Positions 9,209 to 17,733 of a stretch of DNA of 64,000 nt are shown here, piece by piece. The stretch is from Phocaeicola coprocola DSM 17136 (GTDB lineage: Bacteria; Bacteroidota; Bacteroidia; Bacteroidales; Bacteroidaceae): NCBI RefSeq assembly GCF_000154845.1, contig NZ_DS981495.1, positions 57,612 to 121,611 of the forward strand, given 5' to 3'. The notes under the pieces are model-generated. The model was not told the origin of the DNA, did no database searches, and was given only the letters and a program-made list of their open reading frames with translations. Both the position numbers and the translations under genes were made by a program. The stretch's first letter is position 1; each line of letters starts with the position of its first letter.

Positions 9209-11485
9209 ATGAAAAAGTTATTTTTAAACATGATGTTCGCAGCAAGTTTCTTATTTGCTGCCGGATGCCTTACAACATCGTGCTCTGACGATGATGATAC
9301 GACTGCTGAAAATGTAGATCCGGGTACAGATGAAGAGCCGGAACCAGAACAACCGGAACAGGAGTATAATCCAGTGGTAGCTCAACTGCCTATTCGCTGG
9401 AGCGATAAGGAAGTAGACGGAGGTACCAGTGGCGTATCTATCAAGGCTTCTACTGTAACAGAAGATAACGTGATCTTCACATTGCGTCCGGGTGATGAAA
9501 TTCAGTCTTACCGTTTTGATGTGTTCCCGTTGAGTGTGCTTTACAACCAGTTGCTTAACGACAAAATGGTAGGCAAGACTGCTGATGAAATTGATGATAA
9601 GATTATCTCTTATATGACTAATACAACAGGTTCCGGTGGTTATATTATGAATGTAGATGATCCCGACTATGCTGAATTGGAATTGGATTGGGGTAACTCT
9701 CAGTTTGCTCAGGCTAAGTTGGTGGCGAATGCTTCTTATATCATCACTGCTGTGCCTTGCTTTGACAAGGATGGTATGGAGCCGGCCGGCATTAATATGG
9801 TGTATGTAAAGACAGCTTCTAAGCCATTGGTTGGTGATCCGGAAGTAGGTATCGACGTCAATGCTACTTATAGAGGTTTCTCTGTAACACACTATCCTAA
9901 TGATGATTGTCACTACTATTATTATTTTGCTTCAGATAAGACTCAGATTCAGGAGTATATTGATCTTTGTGGTGAAGCCATGTATGGTGAATTCATGCGT
10001 CAGGCTGTGTACGAAGCTACTCCGTCTAACGATCCGGGTACTTATACTCAGAATTTCGGACAAACAGCCAATGCTAATTTTATGATTACAGCTACGGCTA
10101 TTGGTCTGGATGCTAACAAAACTCCTGCCAAGACATTCCAGCGTCAGGATTTCAGTTTGAAGGCTATTCCGGAAACAGCAGAAGTGGCAGAATGTAATCT
10201 TGAAGTAAATCCTCAAAAACTTTCTTCCACTCAAGCTTTCATGAATGCTAAGCTGAGCAAGGCTTGTGCTGCTCTTTTCTTCAACATTATACCGAAGAGC
10301 GAAGCTGAAAATCTGAAAAATGCAGATGAGGCTACCCGTTTGGAATATGCCGTACAATTGCGCGATGGAGGTTGGGGTATTGCCAATAAGAATTTTGCTT
10401 TTGATGAAGCAGCAGGCAAGGCTACTGGTAAAGAATATACAGGTGGCGATTTCTTGGCTGACTTATATCCTGGTACTGAATATATGGCTGTATATGTTGG
10501 CCGTAATTTCTATGATCAGCTTACAGAACTGAAATTCTCTGAACCATTTTCTACTAAAAATCCGGTAGAAGATAATCCGTCAGCTTGTAAGGCTAATGAT
10601 TTGACTCTCGAAGTAACAGATATTGAACGTAATCAAGCTAAGTTGACTTTCCGTTTTAATGAAGAAACATTGGCTAATATCCGTTTCCAATACATTGCTC
10701 CGAACTTTGCAGGTGCCTTCCTTCCGATGGAAGGCGATCCTCGTGAAGACTTTATAGATTTGTTCTTTGCTCGTGAACCGTTTACAGAATCAAGCTTTGT
10801 CAATACTTGGTATGCAGAAGCTGGAGGTATCTCAGCATCTGTGGATACTAATCTGGAACCAGGTAATGAATATAAGATTGCTTACATGGCAGAAGACTGG
10901 AGCGGTGTGCTGGGTGATGTGAAGTTTGTTACTTTCAAAACTCTGGCTGCTCCTATGGGTGATAATCCTCAAGTGAAAATTGAAGCTAAGGTTCAGGATG
11001 GTTACTATGATGTAAAATGGACTACTACAGATGCTTTTAGCTTGAAGTACGCTACAATCAATGAGCAATATACTGAAGCGTTGCTGGATAAATTGAGTGA
11101 TCCTAAAACAACTTATGAACAAATGATTGATGCCTTTACCTACTGTACTGTAACTTATGGCTTGGATGCATCCAGTGGTAAAATGGCAGAACAGGTTGAG
11201 TTTAAAGAGGGAGTACAGTTGTCTTTAGGCTTGGCTTACGGTAAGGATGACAAGCAGAGTGCATTGGCATATGCTATCTTGAAAGATGGTAAAGTGATGA
11301 CACTGGCTGATTTTGGCAAGTCTCCTAAGGGAGCTACCAAGGCTGCGAAGTTAATTCGTCAGGCTGAAGGTGCTGCTGAATTCGTTCCGGCTGCTACATT
11401 GAAAAATGTAAATGTTCGCAAGGTATTAGACAATAATAAGATTGTCTTCCTGAATATGAACAATTATGGTCTTTATAGAAAATAA
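9209..11485 (+). CDS. Large acidic lipoprotein of unknown function
   Basis: 758-residue lipoprotein. The likely lipidated Cys is in TTSCSDDDD (Cys25; an alternative is Cys20), and the SDDDD run matches the lipoprotein surface-export signal of Bacteroides. An acidic, proline-rich linker (EEPEPEQPEQEY) follows. The rest looks like four or five repeated beta-sandwich units of about 110-130 residues, each with phrases such as LSSTQAFMNAKLS and IERNQAKLTFRFN that suggest fibronectin-III-like folds. I do not recognise a catalytic motif. Fifth gene of the operon; a stem with T-run (11499-11546) separates it from the peptidase gene. Confidence 0.75.
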   Translation: MKKLFLNMMFAASFLFAAGCLTTSCSDDDDTTAENVDPGTDEEPEPEQPEQEYNPVVAQLPIRWSDKEVDGGTSGVSIKASTVTEDNVIFTLRPGDEIQSYRFDVFPLSVLYNQLLNDKMVGKTADEIDDKIISYMTNTTGSGGYIMNVDDPDYAELELDWGNSQFAQAKLVANASYIITAVPCFDKDGMEPAGINMVYVKTASKPLVGDPEVGIDVNATYRGFSVTHYPNDDCHYYYYFASDKTQIQEYIDLCGEAMYGEFMRQAVYEATPSNDPGTYTQNFGQTANANFMITATAIGLDANKTPAKTFQRQDFSLKAIPETAEVAECNLEVNPQKLSSTQAFMNAKLSKACAALFFNIIPKSEAENLKNADEATRLEYAVQLRDGGWGIANKNFAFDEAAGKATGKEYTGGDFLADLYPGTEYMAVYVGRNFYDQLTELKFSEPFSTKNPVEDNPSACKANDLTLEVTDIERNQAKLTFRFNEETLANIRFQYIAPNFAGAFLPMEGDPREDFIDLFFAREPFTESSFVNTWYAEAGGISASVDTNLEPGNEYKIAYMAEDWSGVLGDVKFVTFKTLAAPMGDNPQVKIEAKVQDGYYDVKWTTTDAFSLKYATINEQYTEALLDKLSDPKTTYEQMIDAFTYCTVTYGLDASSGKMAEQVEFKEGVQLSLGLAYGKDDKQSALAYAILKDGKVMTLADFGKSPKGATKAAKLIRQAEGAAEFVPAATLKNVNVRKVLDNNKIVFLNMNNYGLYRK

Positions 11486-11498
11486 TCTTAAATAACTT

Positions 11499-11546
11499 AT
11501 CCACAGGGTTACAGAACTGAGGTTTTCGTGACTCTGTGGATTTTTA
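11499..11546 (+). terminator. Internal terminator/attenuator candidate
   Basis: ATCCACAG (11499-11506) pairs with CTGTGGAT (11534-11541), followed by a run of T. It sits between the 758-residue lipoprotein and the S41 peptidase and could lower expression of the last gene. Confidence 0.5.
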
Positions 11547-11571
11547 TCATTTAATCTAGTATTAATCAGAC

Positions 11572-13419
11572 ATGATTAACAACTTTTTGAAACCTTGGCT
11601 GTTCCTAAGCCTTTTTGCCTTGGGTGCTTTGACATTGGGTAGCTGCTCGGATGATGACGACAGCACTACACCGATTGAAAAACCGGATGATAAAAGTCCG
11701 GTGACGAATGTGAATAATCCGTTAAGTGGAAAAAAAGTTTCTTATTTCGGTGAAACAGTAACGATTACTTTTCAGTCTCCTGCTAAGTGGACTGCAGAGG
11801 TAGAATCAGAAGAAAACTGGGTTTCTATTCTCGAAAAAACAGGTAGTGATAAGGCTGGTAAGGGGGCAGTGATGCTGAAGTTTGCCAAGAATCAGGCAGG
11901 TGCTAAGCGCACAGCTACTCTCTATGTAACGGTAGATGGTTATAAAAAGGTTGCTGTAGCAGATTTCGAGCAGGAATCTAATGGTAATACAACATCAGCT
12001 GTCAGCAAATATTTGAATGCGGAAATGGATAAGATTCTGAAGGAAAAGTATCTGTGGAGCACAGAATATGCAGCTTTGTCTAATCTTGAAATGGAAGTTC
12101 CTTTTGATGAATTTCTTTTTAAGAATTTGACTAAACTAGGTGATGTAAACATTGAAGATGGAGGTATTTATCGTGATTATAGCTCTCTACGGGGTCAACG
12201 TTACATCTATTCTAATATTTCTGAAATAAATGCAGGTACTCGTGCCAGTCAGCAAGGTGGTTTAGGCTTAGGTCCTTCATTCGCTTCTGCATTAAGAGAA
12301 ACGGGTGATGAAGTAGGCTTGGCTTTGGGGTATGTATATGTCGGTTCTCCTGCTGCTGAAGCAGGCATGCAGCGCGGTGACATTATCTACCGGGTAAACG
12401 GTACTGCTTTGCGTACCAGCAATTATTTGGCATATCGGGATGAATTGTTCTATAGTCCGAGTTCTTCTGCCTATAAATTGGATTTCTATCGTTTTGTGTC
12501 TAATCCCAATACGGGTAAATATGACATGAAGGCTATGTCTGCTACCGTATCTGCAGCAGTTTATCTGTACAATCCGATTCTTTATGCTTCCACGTTTGAA
12601 CTCGCATTGGAAGGAGAAAAAAAGGTAGTGGCTTATGTTGCTATGGAGTCTTTTGATTTGGGAGCTCATGATCAGGTGGTAGAAGTGGTGAACTGGTTAG
12701 CTGAAAACAAGCCTGATGAACTGATTCTGGACTTCCGCTTTAATGTAGGTGGTGCTGTGGCTCAGAGCCGTTATCTGACAAGCGCTATTGCTGGTGCAGC
12801 CAATAAGGATAAGGTGTTTGCTAAATTAAAGATGAATGATGGCAGTAAGGAAACCTGGACATTTGGAGAAGGAAGTCCTGATGGTTTAGGACAGGCTCCG
12901 GATTTAGGTTTGAAACGTGTATTTATCATTATGTCTGAAAATACTGCTTCTGCTGCAGAAATGGTTATCAATGGTTTGAAGGGCATTGACTTTGACGTAA
13001 GAACTTATGGTAGCCGTAGCGAAGGTAAGAATGTGGGTATGGAAGTGCAAACCTTGCAATATGGTTCGCGTTATTTTGAATTTGCTCCGATTACCTTCTG
13101 GGTAGAAAACGCTAAAGGGTTCAGTGATTATGCTGATGGTTTCGAACCGGATTATCTCTTGAATAACCAGAATCAAAGTTATAATGATGATATAGACAAT
13201 GTTTTCCCGTATTCTTTCGGTAATTGGGATGAACTTGGATATAACTTGGCATTCTATTGGGTTTATTGTCATATTATGGGAAAAACTCCTGACTTCGAAA
13301 CAAAGACTCGTTCGTTGAATGAAATTCCGTTTAATTTGTATAAGCCGTTAGAACAGATGCAAATCGTTCCTAAAGCTGGACGTTATGGAAACTTGGTTTA
13401 TCGTAACGAAGCCAAATAA
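11572..13419 (+). CDS. BACON-PDZ-S41 peptidase lipoprotein
   Basis: 615-residue lipoprotein (lipobox GSC, then SDDDD, a surface-export-type signal). Domains: BACON beta domain (about 55-140, with SPAKWTAEVESEENWVSI), a helical linker, a PDZ domain (about 225-290, GSPAAEAGMQRGDIIYRVNG), and an S41 tail-protease domain (about 330-560). The catalytic Ser lies in ENTASAAEM (Ser460), and the substrate-groove motif appears as DFRFNVGGAVAQS. S41 proteins cut exposed C-termini of substrates. As the last gene of the thioredoxin/Omp28 operon it may process or clear the exported products of that operon (inference). Confidence 0.88.
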   Translation: MINNFLKPWLFLSLFALGALTLGSCSDDDDSTTPIEKPDDKSPVTNVNNPLSGKKVSYFGETVTITFQSPAKWTAEVESEENWVSILEKTGSDKAGKGAVMLKFAKNQAGAKRTATLYVTVDGYKKVAVADFEQESNGNTTSAVSKYLNAEMDKILKEKYLWSTEYAALSNLEMEVPFDEFLFKNLTKLGDVNIEDGGIYRDYSSLRGQRYIYSNISEINAGTRASQQGGLGLGPSFASALRETGDEVGLALGYVYVGSPAAEAGMQRGDIIYRVNGTALRTSNYLAYRDELFYSPSSSAYKLDFYRFVSNPNTGKYDMKAMSATVSAAVYLYNPILYASTFELALEGEKKVVAYVAMESFDLGAHDQVVEVVNWLAENKPDELILDFRFNVGGAVAQSRYLTSAIAGAANKDKVFAKLKMNDGSKETWTFGEGSPDGLGQAPDLGLKRVFIIMSENTASAAEMVINGLKGIDFDVRTYGSRSEGKNVGMEVQTLQYGSRYFEFAPITFWVENAKGFSDYADGFEPDYLLNNQNQSYNDDIDNVFPYSFGNWDELGYNLAFYWVYCHIMGKTPDFETKTRSLNEIPFNLYKPLEQMQIVPKAGRYGNLVYRNEAK

Positions 13420-13452
13420 AAGGCAGAATTTCAGTATAGTCTGAATATCTTA

Positions 13453-13493
13453 AAAAGGTACTGATTGCTATGATTTGCCAATCAGTACCTTTT
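13453..13493 (+). terminator. Strong terminator at the end of the exported-protein operon
   Basis: AAAAGGTACTGATTG (13453-13467) pairs perfectly with 13479-13493 and is followed by TCTTTT. The A-run on the left also makes it usable from the minus strand for the converging regulator gene. Confidence 0.85.
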
Positions 13494-13609
13494 CTTTTGT
13501 CCCTATCTCTCTTCCGGAATTTTCCAAGGAAGCTATCATCTCCATATAGGCGGAGAGAAGATGGACTTTCCGCTGGCGGAGATTAGACTGGACTGATACG
13601 TGCCCCGTA

Positions 13610-14197
13610 TCATATCCGGTCCGCTTCTACATACCCGTGCATCACGGCATAGATGGCAAGCCCCGAAACCGACTTGATACCGAGCTTCTCGGTGATGTTC
13701 TTTCGGTGCGAAATAACCGTCGTCAGGCTGATGTTCAGTTTGTCGGCTATTTCCTTGTTGATAAGCCCTTTGGTAATCAGAGTCAGTACCTCTATTTCAC
13801 GAGGCGACAGATCATGCTCCTGCTGCATTTCCTGCGGTGATACGGGATGATGTGTCACCTCGTGTCCCTGTTTCCGCATCTGCATGATGGCTTTCACCAG
13901 CTTGTCCTGAGGCAGGCAGACATTCAGCGTGGGAATGCCGCTCAGTGAAGGCTGTTCGCCTGCCGCCAGCACGATAGTCTTCGGACGGCGTGCCAGAAAG
14001 AACGACGTATGCTCGAAGTATGTCTGTGCCGAAACAAAATAATGGCTGTACATATCCGGCGTATCGTCTATCAGTCTGGCGAACGACGGAAACGTACGGA
14101 TGGTCGCTACGGGGATAAGCTCTTCCAGAATGGTCTGCAAGCCCAATGCTGTCAGCGTATTCTGTTCTACGATTGCTATTTCAGGGATATGTTGCAT
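13610..14197 (-). CDS. LuxR-family regulator with degenerate receiver
   Basis: 195-residue DNA-binding regulator. The C-terminal LuxR/NarL helix-turn-helix is clear: LSPREIEVLTLITKGLINKE (about 130-149), then TTVISHRKNITEKLGIKS. The N-terminal half has the rhythm of a receiver domain (IAIVEQNTLTALGLQTIL) but lacks the usual paired acidic residues (IVEQN instead of a D-D/E-D pair) and has YFVSAQ where the phosphorylated Asp is expected. It probably acts without aspartyl phosphorylation. Regulon unknown. It ends next to the terminator of the converging operon and 30 bases after the FAD protein gene, so it may share that transcript. Confidence 0.8.
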   Translation of the reverse strand: MQHIPEIAIVEQNTLTALGLQTILEELIPVATIRTFPSFARLIDDTPDMYSHYFVSAQTYFEHTSFFLARRPKTIVLAAGEQPSLSGIPTLNVCLPQDKLVKAIMQMRKQGHEVTHHPVSPQEMQQEHDLSPREIEVLTLITKGLINKEIADKLNISLTTVISHRKNITEKLGIKSVSGLAIYAVMHGYVEADRI

Positions 14198-14227
14198 CTT
14201 GGTTGATAGGTTGTTGGAGGATTAGAA

Positions 14228-15877
14228 TCATTTTTGCAAGTACGCCGCTACGGCATCGGCACACCGTTCGCCGTCTACACCTGCCGACACGATACCGCCG
14301 GCATATCCCGCTCCTTCTCCGCAGGGGAACAGTCCCTCTACGGTGACGTGCTGCAAGGTTTCATTGTCGCGTACGATGCGGATAGGGGCCGAAGTACGTG
14401 TTTCTACGGCAATCATCACAGCCTCGTTGGTCAGGAAGCCGTGCGAGCTCTTGCCGAACAACTGGAAGCCCCGGCTCAGTCGGCTGCTGATGAATTTCGG
14501 CATCCAGAAGTGAAGCGGCGAAGAAACCAGTCCCGGGCTGTACGAGGTATCGGGCAGGTCGTAGCTGATTTTCCGGTTGATGAAGTCCGCCATACGCTGC
14601 GAAGGAGCCGTCTGCCGCATGTTACCCTGCTGCCAGCAGAGTTGCTCCAGTTTCTCCTGAAAGTGCATTACAGCCAGTGTATGTACGCTTCCCTCGGGCA
14701 GTTTTCCCGAACGGGCAATCAGTTCTTCGGTCTGCGCTTCTGCCGAACCCTGAATGGTTTCACACTCCTGAAGCTGCAAGTCGGGCAGGAGCAGGTCTTC
14801 GGGGCGCAATTCTACCACCATGCCGGAGTTGCTCCACTTCGTGCCACGGTTGCTGGGACTCATGCCGTTTACCACCAGCTGGTGAGGCCCGCTGGCTGCC
14901 GGAACCACAAATCCTCCCGGACACATGCAGAAGCTGTACACCCCTCTGCCTTCCACCTGCTGCACGAAGCTGTATTCGGCTGCCGGCAGATACTTTCCGC
15001 GTCCGTTCTTGTTGTGGTACTGAATCTGGTCGATCAGCATCGACGGATGCTCCAGACGTACCCCTACGGCGATACCCTTGGGTTCGATGGTCACCCCGTT
15101 GGCATACAACCAGCGGTATACGTCGCGTGCCGAATGTCCCGTAGCCAGAATCACCGGACCGTGGAAAGTCTTTCCCGTATTCGTTTCAATGCCTGCTACC
15201 TTGTTGTCCTTGATGAGCAGGGCATCCATACGTGTCTGGAAGTGCACCTCTCCGCCACAGGCGAGGATGGTGTTTCGCATGTTCTCGATCACCCTCGGCA
15301 ACTTGTCGGTTCCGATGTGCGGATGCGCGTCTATCAGGATAGATGTGTTTGCTCCGTGCTGGCAGAACACGTTCAGAATCTTGTCCACGCTGCCACGCTT
15401 CTTGCTGCGCGTATACAGCTTGCCGTCGGAGTAAGCTCCCGCACCTCCTTCGCCGAAGCTGTAGTTCGATTCCGGGGCCACCTTGTGTTCACGGCTGATG
15501 CGGGCAAGATCCGTCTTGCGGTCGCGCACATTCTTTCCGCGCTCCACCACCACCGGACGCAGTCCCAGCTCTATCAGACGCAGGGCAGCAAACAGACCGC
15601 CCGGTCCGGCTCCCACCACAACCACCTGAGGCTTTCCCTCCACGTTGCGGTATTCCGTCCGTACAAACTCCTCCTCGGTAGGCGTTTCGTTGATGAACAC
15701 CTGTACCTTCAGGTTTACGTAAATCGTCCGCTGGCGGGCGTCGATGCTCCGTTTCAGTACCCGTACGGCGTGTATGGTACGAATGTCGAGCCCCTTTTCA
15801 CGGCTCACGTATTGCTTGATATGTTGTTCGCTGGCTGCCTGCTCGGGCAGAACTCTTAACTGATATTCTTGTATCAT
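14228..15877 (-). CDS. FAD-dependent dehydrogenase (COG2509 type)
   Basis: 549-residue cytoplasmic flavoprotein. A small N-terminal domain (1-80) precedes the dinucleotide-binding motif VVVVGAGPGG (Gly89-Gly94), followed by the ERG end of the second strand, SFGEGGAGAYSDGKLYTR, and a second FAD motif near the C-terminus (LFPCGEGAGYAGGI). This is the uncharacterised FAD-dependent dehydrogenase family, full length. No substrate can be deduced. A long open frame runs antisense across almost all of it, a side effect of its high-GC codon use. Confidence 0.85.
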   Translation of the reverse strand: MIQEYQLRVLPEQAASEQHIKQYVSREKGLDIRTIHAVRVLKRSIDARQRTIYVNLKVQVFINETPTEEEFVRTEYRNVEGKPQVVVVGAGPGGLFAALRLIELGLRPVVVERGKNVRDRKTDLARISREHKVAPESNYSFGEGGAGAYSDGKLYTRSKKRGSVDKILNVFCQHGANTSILIDAHPHIGTDKLPRVIENMRNTILACGGEVHFQTRMDALLIKDNKVAGIETNTGKTFHGPVILATGHSARDVYRWLYANGVTIEPKGIAVGVRLEHPSMLIDQIQYHNKNGRGKYLPAAEYSFVQQVEGRGVYSFCMCPGGFVVPAASGPHQLVVNGMSPSNRGTKWSNSGMVVELRPEDLLLPDLQLQECETIQGSAEAQTEELIARSGKLPEGSVHTLAVMHFQEKLEQLCWQQGNMRQTAPSQRMADFINRKISYDLPDTSYSPGLVSSPLHFWMPKFISSRLSRGFQLFGKSSHGFLTNEAVMIAVETRTSAPIRIVRDNETLQHVTVEGLFPCGEGAGYAGGIVSAGVDGERCADAVAAYLQK

Positions 15878-16118
15878 AACTGGTTGTTCTTGTTTACGTT
15901 TTCTTCTTCCATGAATTCTTCATACGGCTGTGGGATCATAATGCCACAGTTTGGTTGACTGGTCTGTAAGACGGCGGTATGTATCAGAACGGTAAAAGCG
16001 TAACAGGGCAAATCTGTATCATCCGGGCTATCTTGCCGGGTAAAAACAAATACAGGTTATTATCTGTCACTTCCAGATTCATAGATGTACCTCCTTGATG
16101 GTTGATTTCCTCCATCAG
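15878..16118. other. Gap with possible coding debris
   Basis: Between the FAD protein gene and the broken DUF3791 gene. On the minus strand a short frame begins MNLEVTDNNLYL after a GGAGG site but stops after 32 codons, and another frame without a start ends in the ATGA overlap with the FAD gene. This looks like a decayed small gene, but I cannot assign it. Confidence 0.3.
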
Positions 16119-16292
16119 TCACTGGCGGCTTTGTGTGTGGAGAATTTCGAAATTTTCTTCCAGATAAGTCAATGCTCCTTGTTGGGAGAAAAGGTCGGCA
16201 ACCTCTTTTCCTGTCATATTGTGCTCATGCTTGTACTGTTCCATGCAGAAAGTCACAAAGAAAATCTTGTCCAATTCTTCATTCTGCGTCAT
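16119..16292 (-). pseudogene. DUF3791-like small protein, truncated
   Basis: 57 codons encoding MTQNEELDKIFFVTFCMEQY, then KHEHNMTGKEVADLF and ILHTQSRQ, the order of conserved pieces of DUF3791 proteins. These are usually about 70-80 residues and continue with a Trp and an E-D/E-I acidic end. Here a TGA (16119-16121) stands where the Trp codon is expected, and the expected continuation (LMEEINH) follows directly in frame, then seems to shift. The gene probably suffered a recent nonsense change. DUF3791 genes often sit beside a DUF3990 partner, which is not found intact here. Confidence 0.55.
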
Positions 16293-16319
16293 GACTTGTA
16301 TGTTGTTTTTTGCACTCTT

Positions 16320-17693
16320 TTATCCGAACAGCTGTCGGAAAGCTTCTTCCACCTTGCGCACGGGAACCAGTTCAATCTTAATCTTCTTGCGGTCCAGTCC
16401 CTGCAGGTTATGCTTGGGTACGAGCATCCGTGTGAATCCCAGTTTCTCGGCCTCACTGATGCGTTGCTCGATACGGTTTACGGGACGGATTTCTCCGCTC
16501 AGCCCCACTTCACCCGCCATGCATACGCCCGCTTCGATTTCCGTATCCATGTTGCTCGACAGAATGGCACTGATTACCGCCAGGTCGATGGCCGGATCGT
16601 TCACCTTCAGCCCTCCTGCGATGTTCAGAAAGACATCCTTCTGCGCCAGTTTGAATCCTACACGCTTCTCCAGGACCGCCAGCAGCATGTTCATGCGTCG
16701 CAGGTCGAATCCCGTAGCCGAGCGCTGGGGCATGCCGTACGCCGCCGTACTCACCAGCGCCTGTACCTCGATGAGAAACGGACGGATACCCTCTACCGCA
16801 CAGGCGATGGCAATGCCGCTCATACCCTCATGATCTTGCGTAAGCAGCAGTTCCGAAGGATTGCTCACCTGCCGCAGTCCGTCCTGCCGCATTTCGTAGA
16901 TACCCAGTTCCGCCGTACTTCCGAAGCGGTTCTTGATACTCCGCAGGATGCGGTACATGTAGTGCTGGTCGCCCTCGAACTGAAGCACCGTGTCGACAAT
17001 GTGCTCCAGCACCTTCGGTCCGGCAATGCTGCCTTCTTTGTTGATATGACCGATCAGAATAACCGGTGTTCCTGTTTCTTTGGCGAATTTCAGAATAGAA
17101 GCCGAACACTCGCGCACTTGTACGATGCTGCCCGGCGACGAGTCGATGTTTTCCGTCGAGATGGTCTGTATCGAGTCGATGATGACCAGATCGGGAGCCG
17201 TATTCTTGATGTTTGTGAAAATCTGTTCCAGCGACGTTTCGCACGCTATCAGCAGGTTGTTTGCTTCAGGATGGGGGATACGGTCGGCGCGCAATTTCAG
17301 CTGCCGTGCGCTTTCTTCGCCCGAGATATACAGCACCTTCTTGTCCGTGAGGCGGAGCACTGTCTGAAGTACCAGCGTCGACTTTCCGATGCCCGGTTCA
17401 CCGCCTATCAGCGTAAGCGAGCCCTCTACCAGTCCGCCTCCCAGTACGCGGTTCAGCTCGTCGTCGCCCATGTCGATGCGCTGTTCTTCGCCTGAGGTAA
17501 TCTCGTGCAGTCGTTGGGGTTTCGAACGCACCGATTCGATACCGTGTGCCACATGCTTGGCTACGGGCATTTCCTTGCGTACCACTTCCTCTACAAACGT
17601 ATTCCACTGTCCGCACGACGGACACTTGCCTGCCCATTTGGGAGATTCCTGTCCGCAGTTGGTACACACATATACGGTTTTTTCTTTCGCCAT
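16320..17693 (-). CDS. radA: DNA repair protein RadA
   Basis: 457-residue RecA-like branch-migration factor used in recombinational repair. It starts with a zinc finger (Cys10, Cys13, Cys24, Cys27), has Walker A GGEPGIGKST (97-106), the RadA-specific KNRFG motif (about residue 250), and a Lon-like C-terminal domain (GLKVNDPAIDLAVISAILSS). Length is normal for the family. It is preceded by a TATCTTTG promoter element (17726-17733 on the minus strand). A 466-residue antisense frame over this gene is not real. Confidence 0.97.
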   Translation of the reverse strand: MAKEKTVYVCTNCGQESPKWAGKCPSCGQWNTFVEEVVRKEMPVAKHVAHGIESVRSKPQRLHEITSGEEQRIDMGDDELNRVLGGGLVEGSLTLIGGEPGIGKSTLVLQTVLRLTDKKVLYISGEESARQLKLRADRIPHPEANNLLIACETSLEQIFTNIKNTAPDLVIIDSIQTISTENIDSSPGSIVQVRECSASILKFAKETGTPVILIGHINKEGSIAGPKVLEHIVDTVLQFEGDQHYMYRILRSIKNRFGSTAELGIYEMRQDGLRQVSNPSELLLTQDHEGMSGIAIACAVEGIRPFLIEVQALVSTAAYGMPQRSATGFDLRRMNMLLAVLEKRVGFKLAQKDVFLNIAGGLKVNDPAIDLAVISAILSSNMDTEIEAGVCMAGEVGLSGEIRPVNRIEQRISEAEKLGFTRMLVPKHNLQGLDRKKIKIELVPVRKVEEAFRQLFG

Positions 17694-17717
17694 GATTTTT
17701 TATTCCGATTGATTGCT

Positions 17718-17733
17718 TATCTTTGCAAAGATA
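17718..17733. promoter_or_regulatory. Palindromic double -7 element
   Basis: TATCTTTGCAAAGATA reads as a perfect Bacteroides -7 box (TAnnTTTG) on both strands. The minus-strand copy lies about 30 bases before the radA ATG. The plus-strand copy points into the region 17734-18457. Confidence 0.6.

Noticed and set aside
14234..15859. 541-codon plus-strand open frame
   Set aside because: Exactly antisense to the FAD-dependent dehydrogenase, which has clear motifs; the frame is a by-product of GC-rich codon use and has no recognisable domain.
16095..17495. 466-codon plus-strand open frame
   Set aside because: Antisense to radA and across the broken DUF3791 gene; no domain and no promoter of its own.
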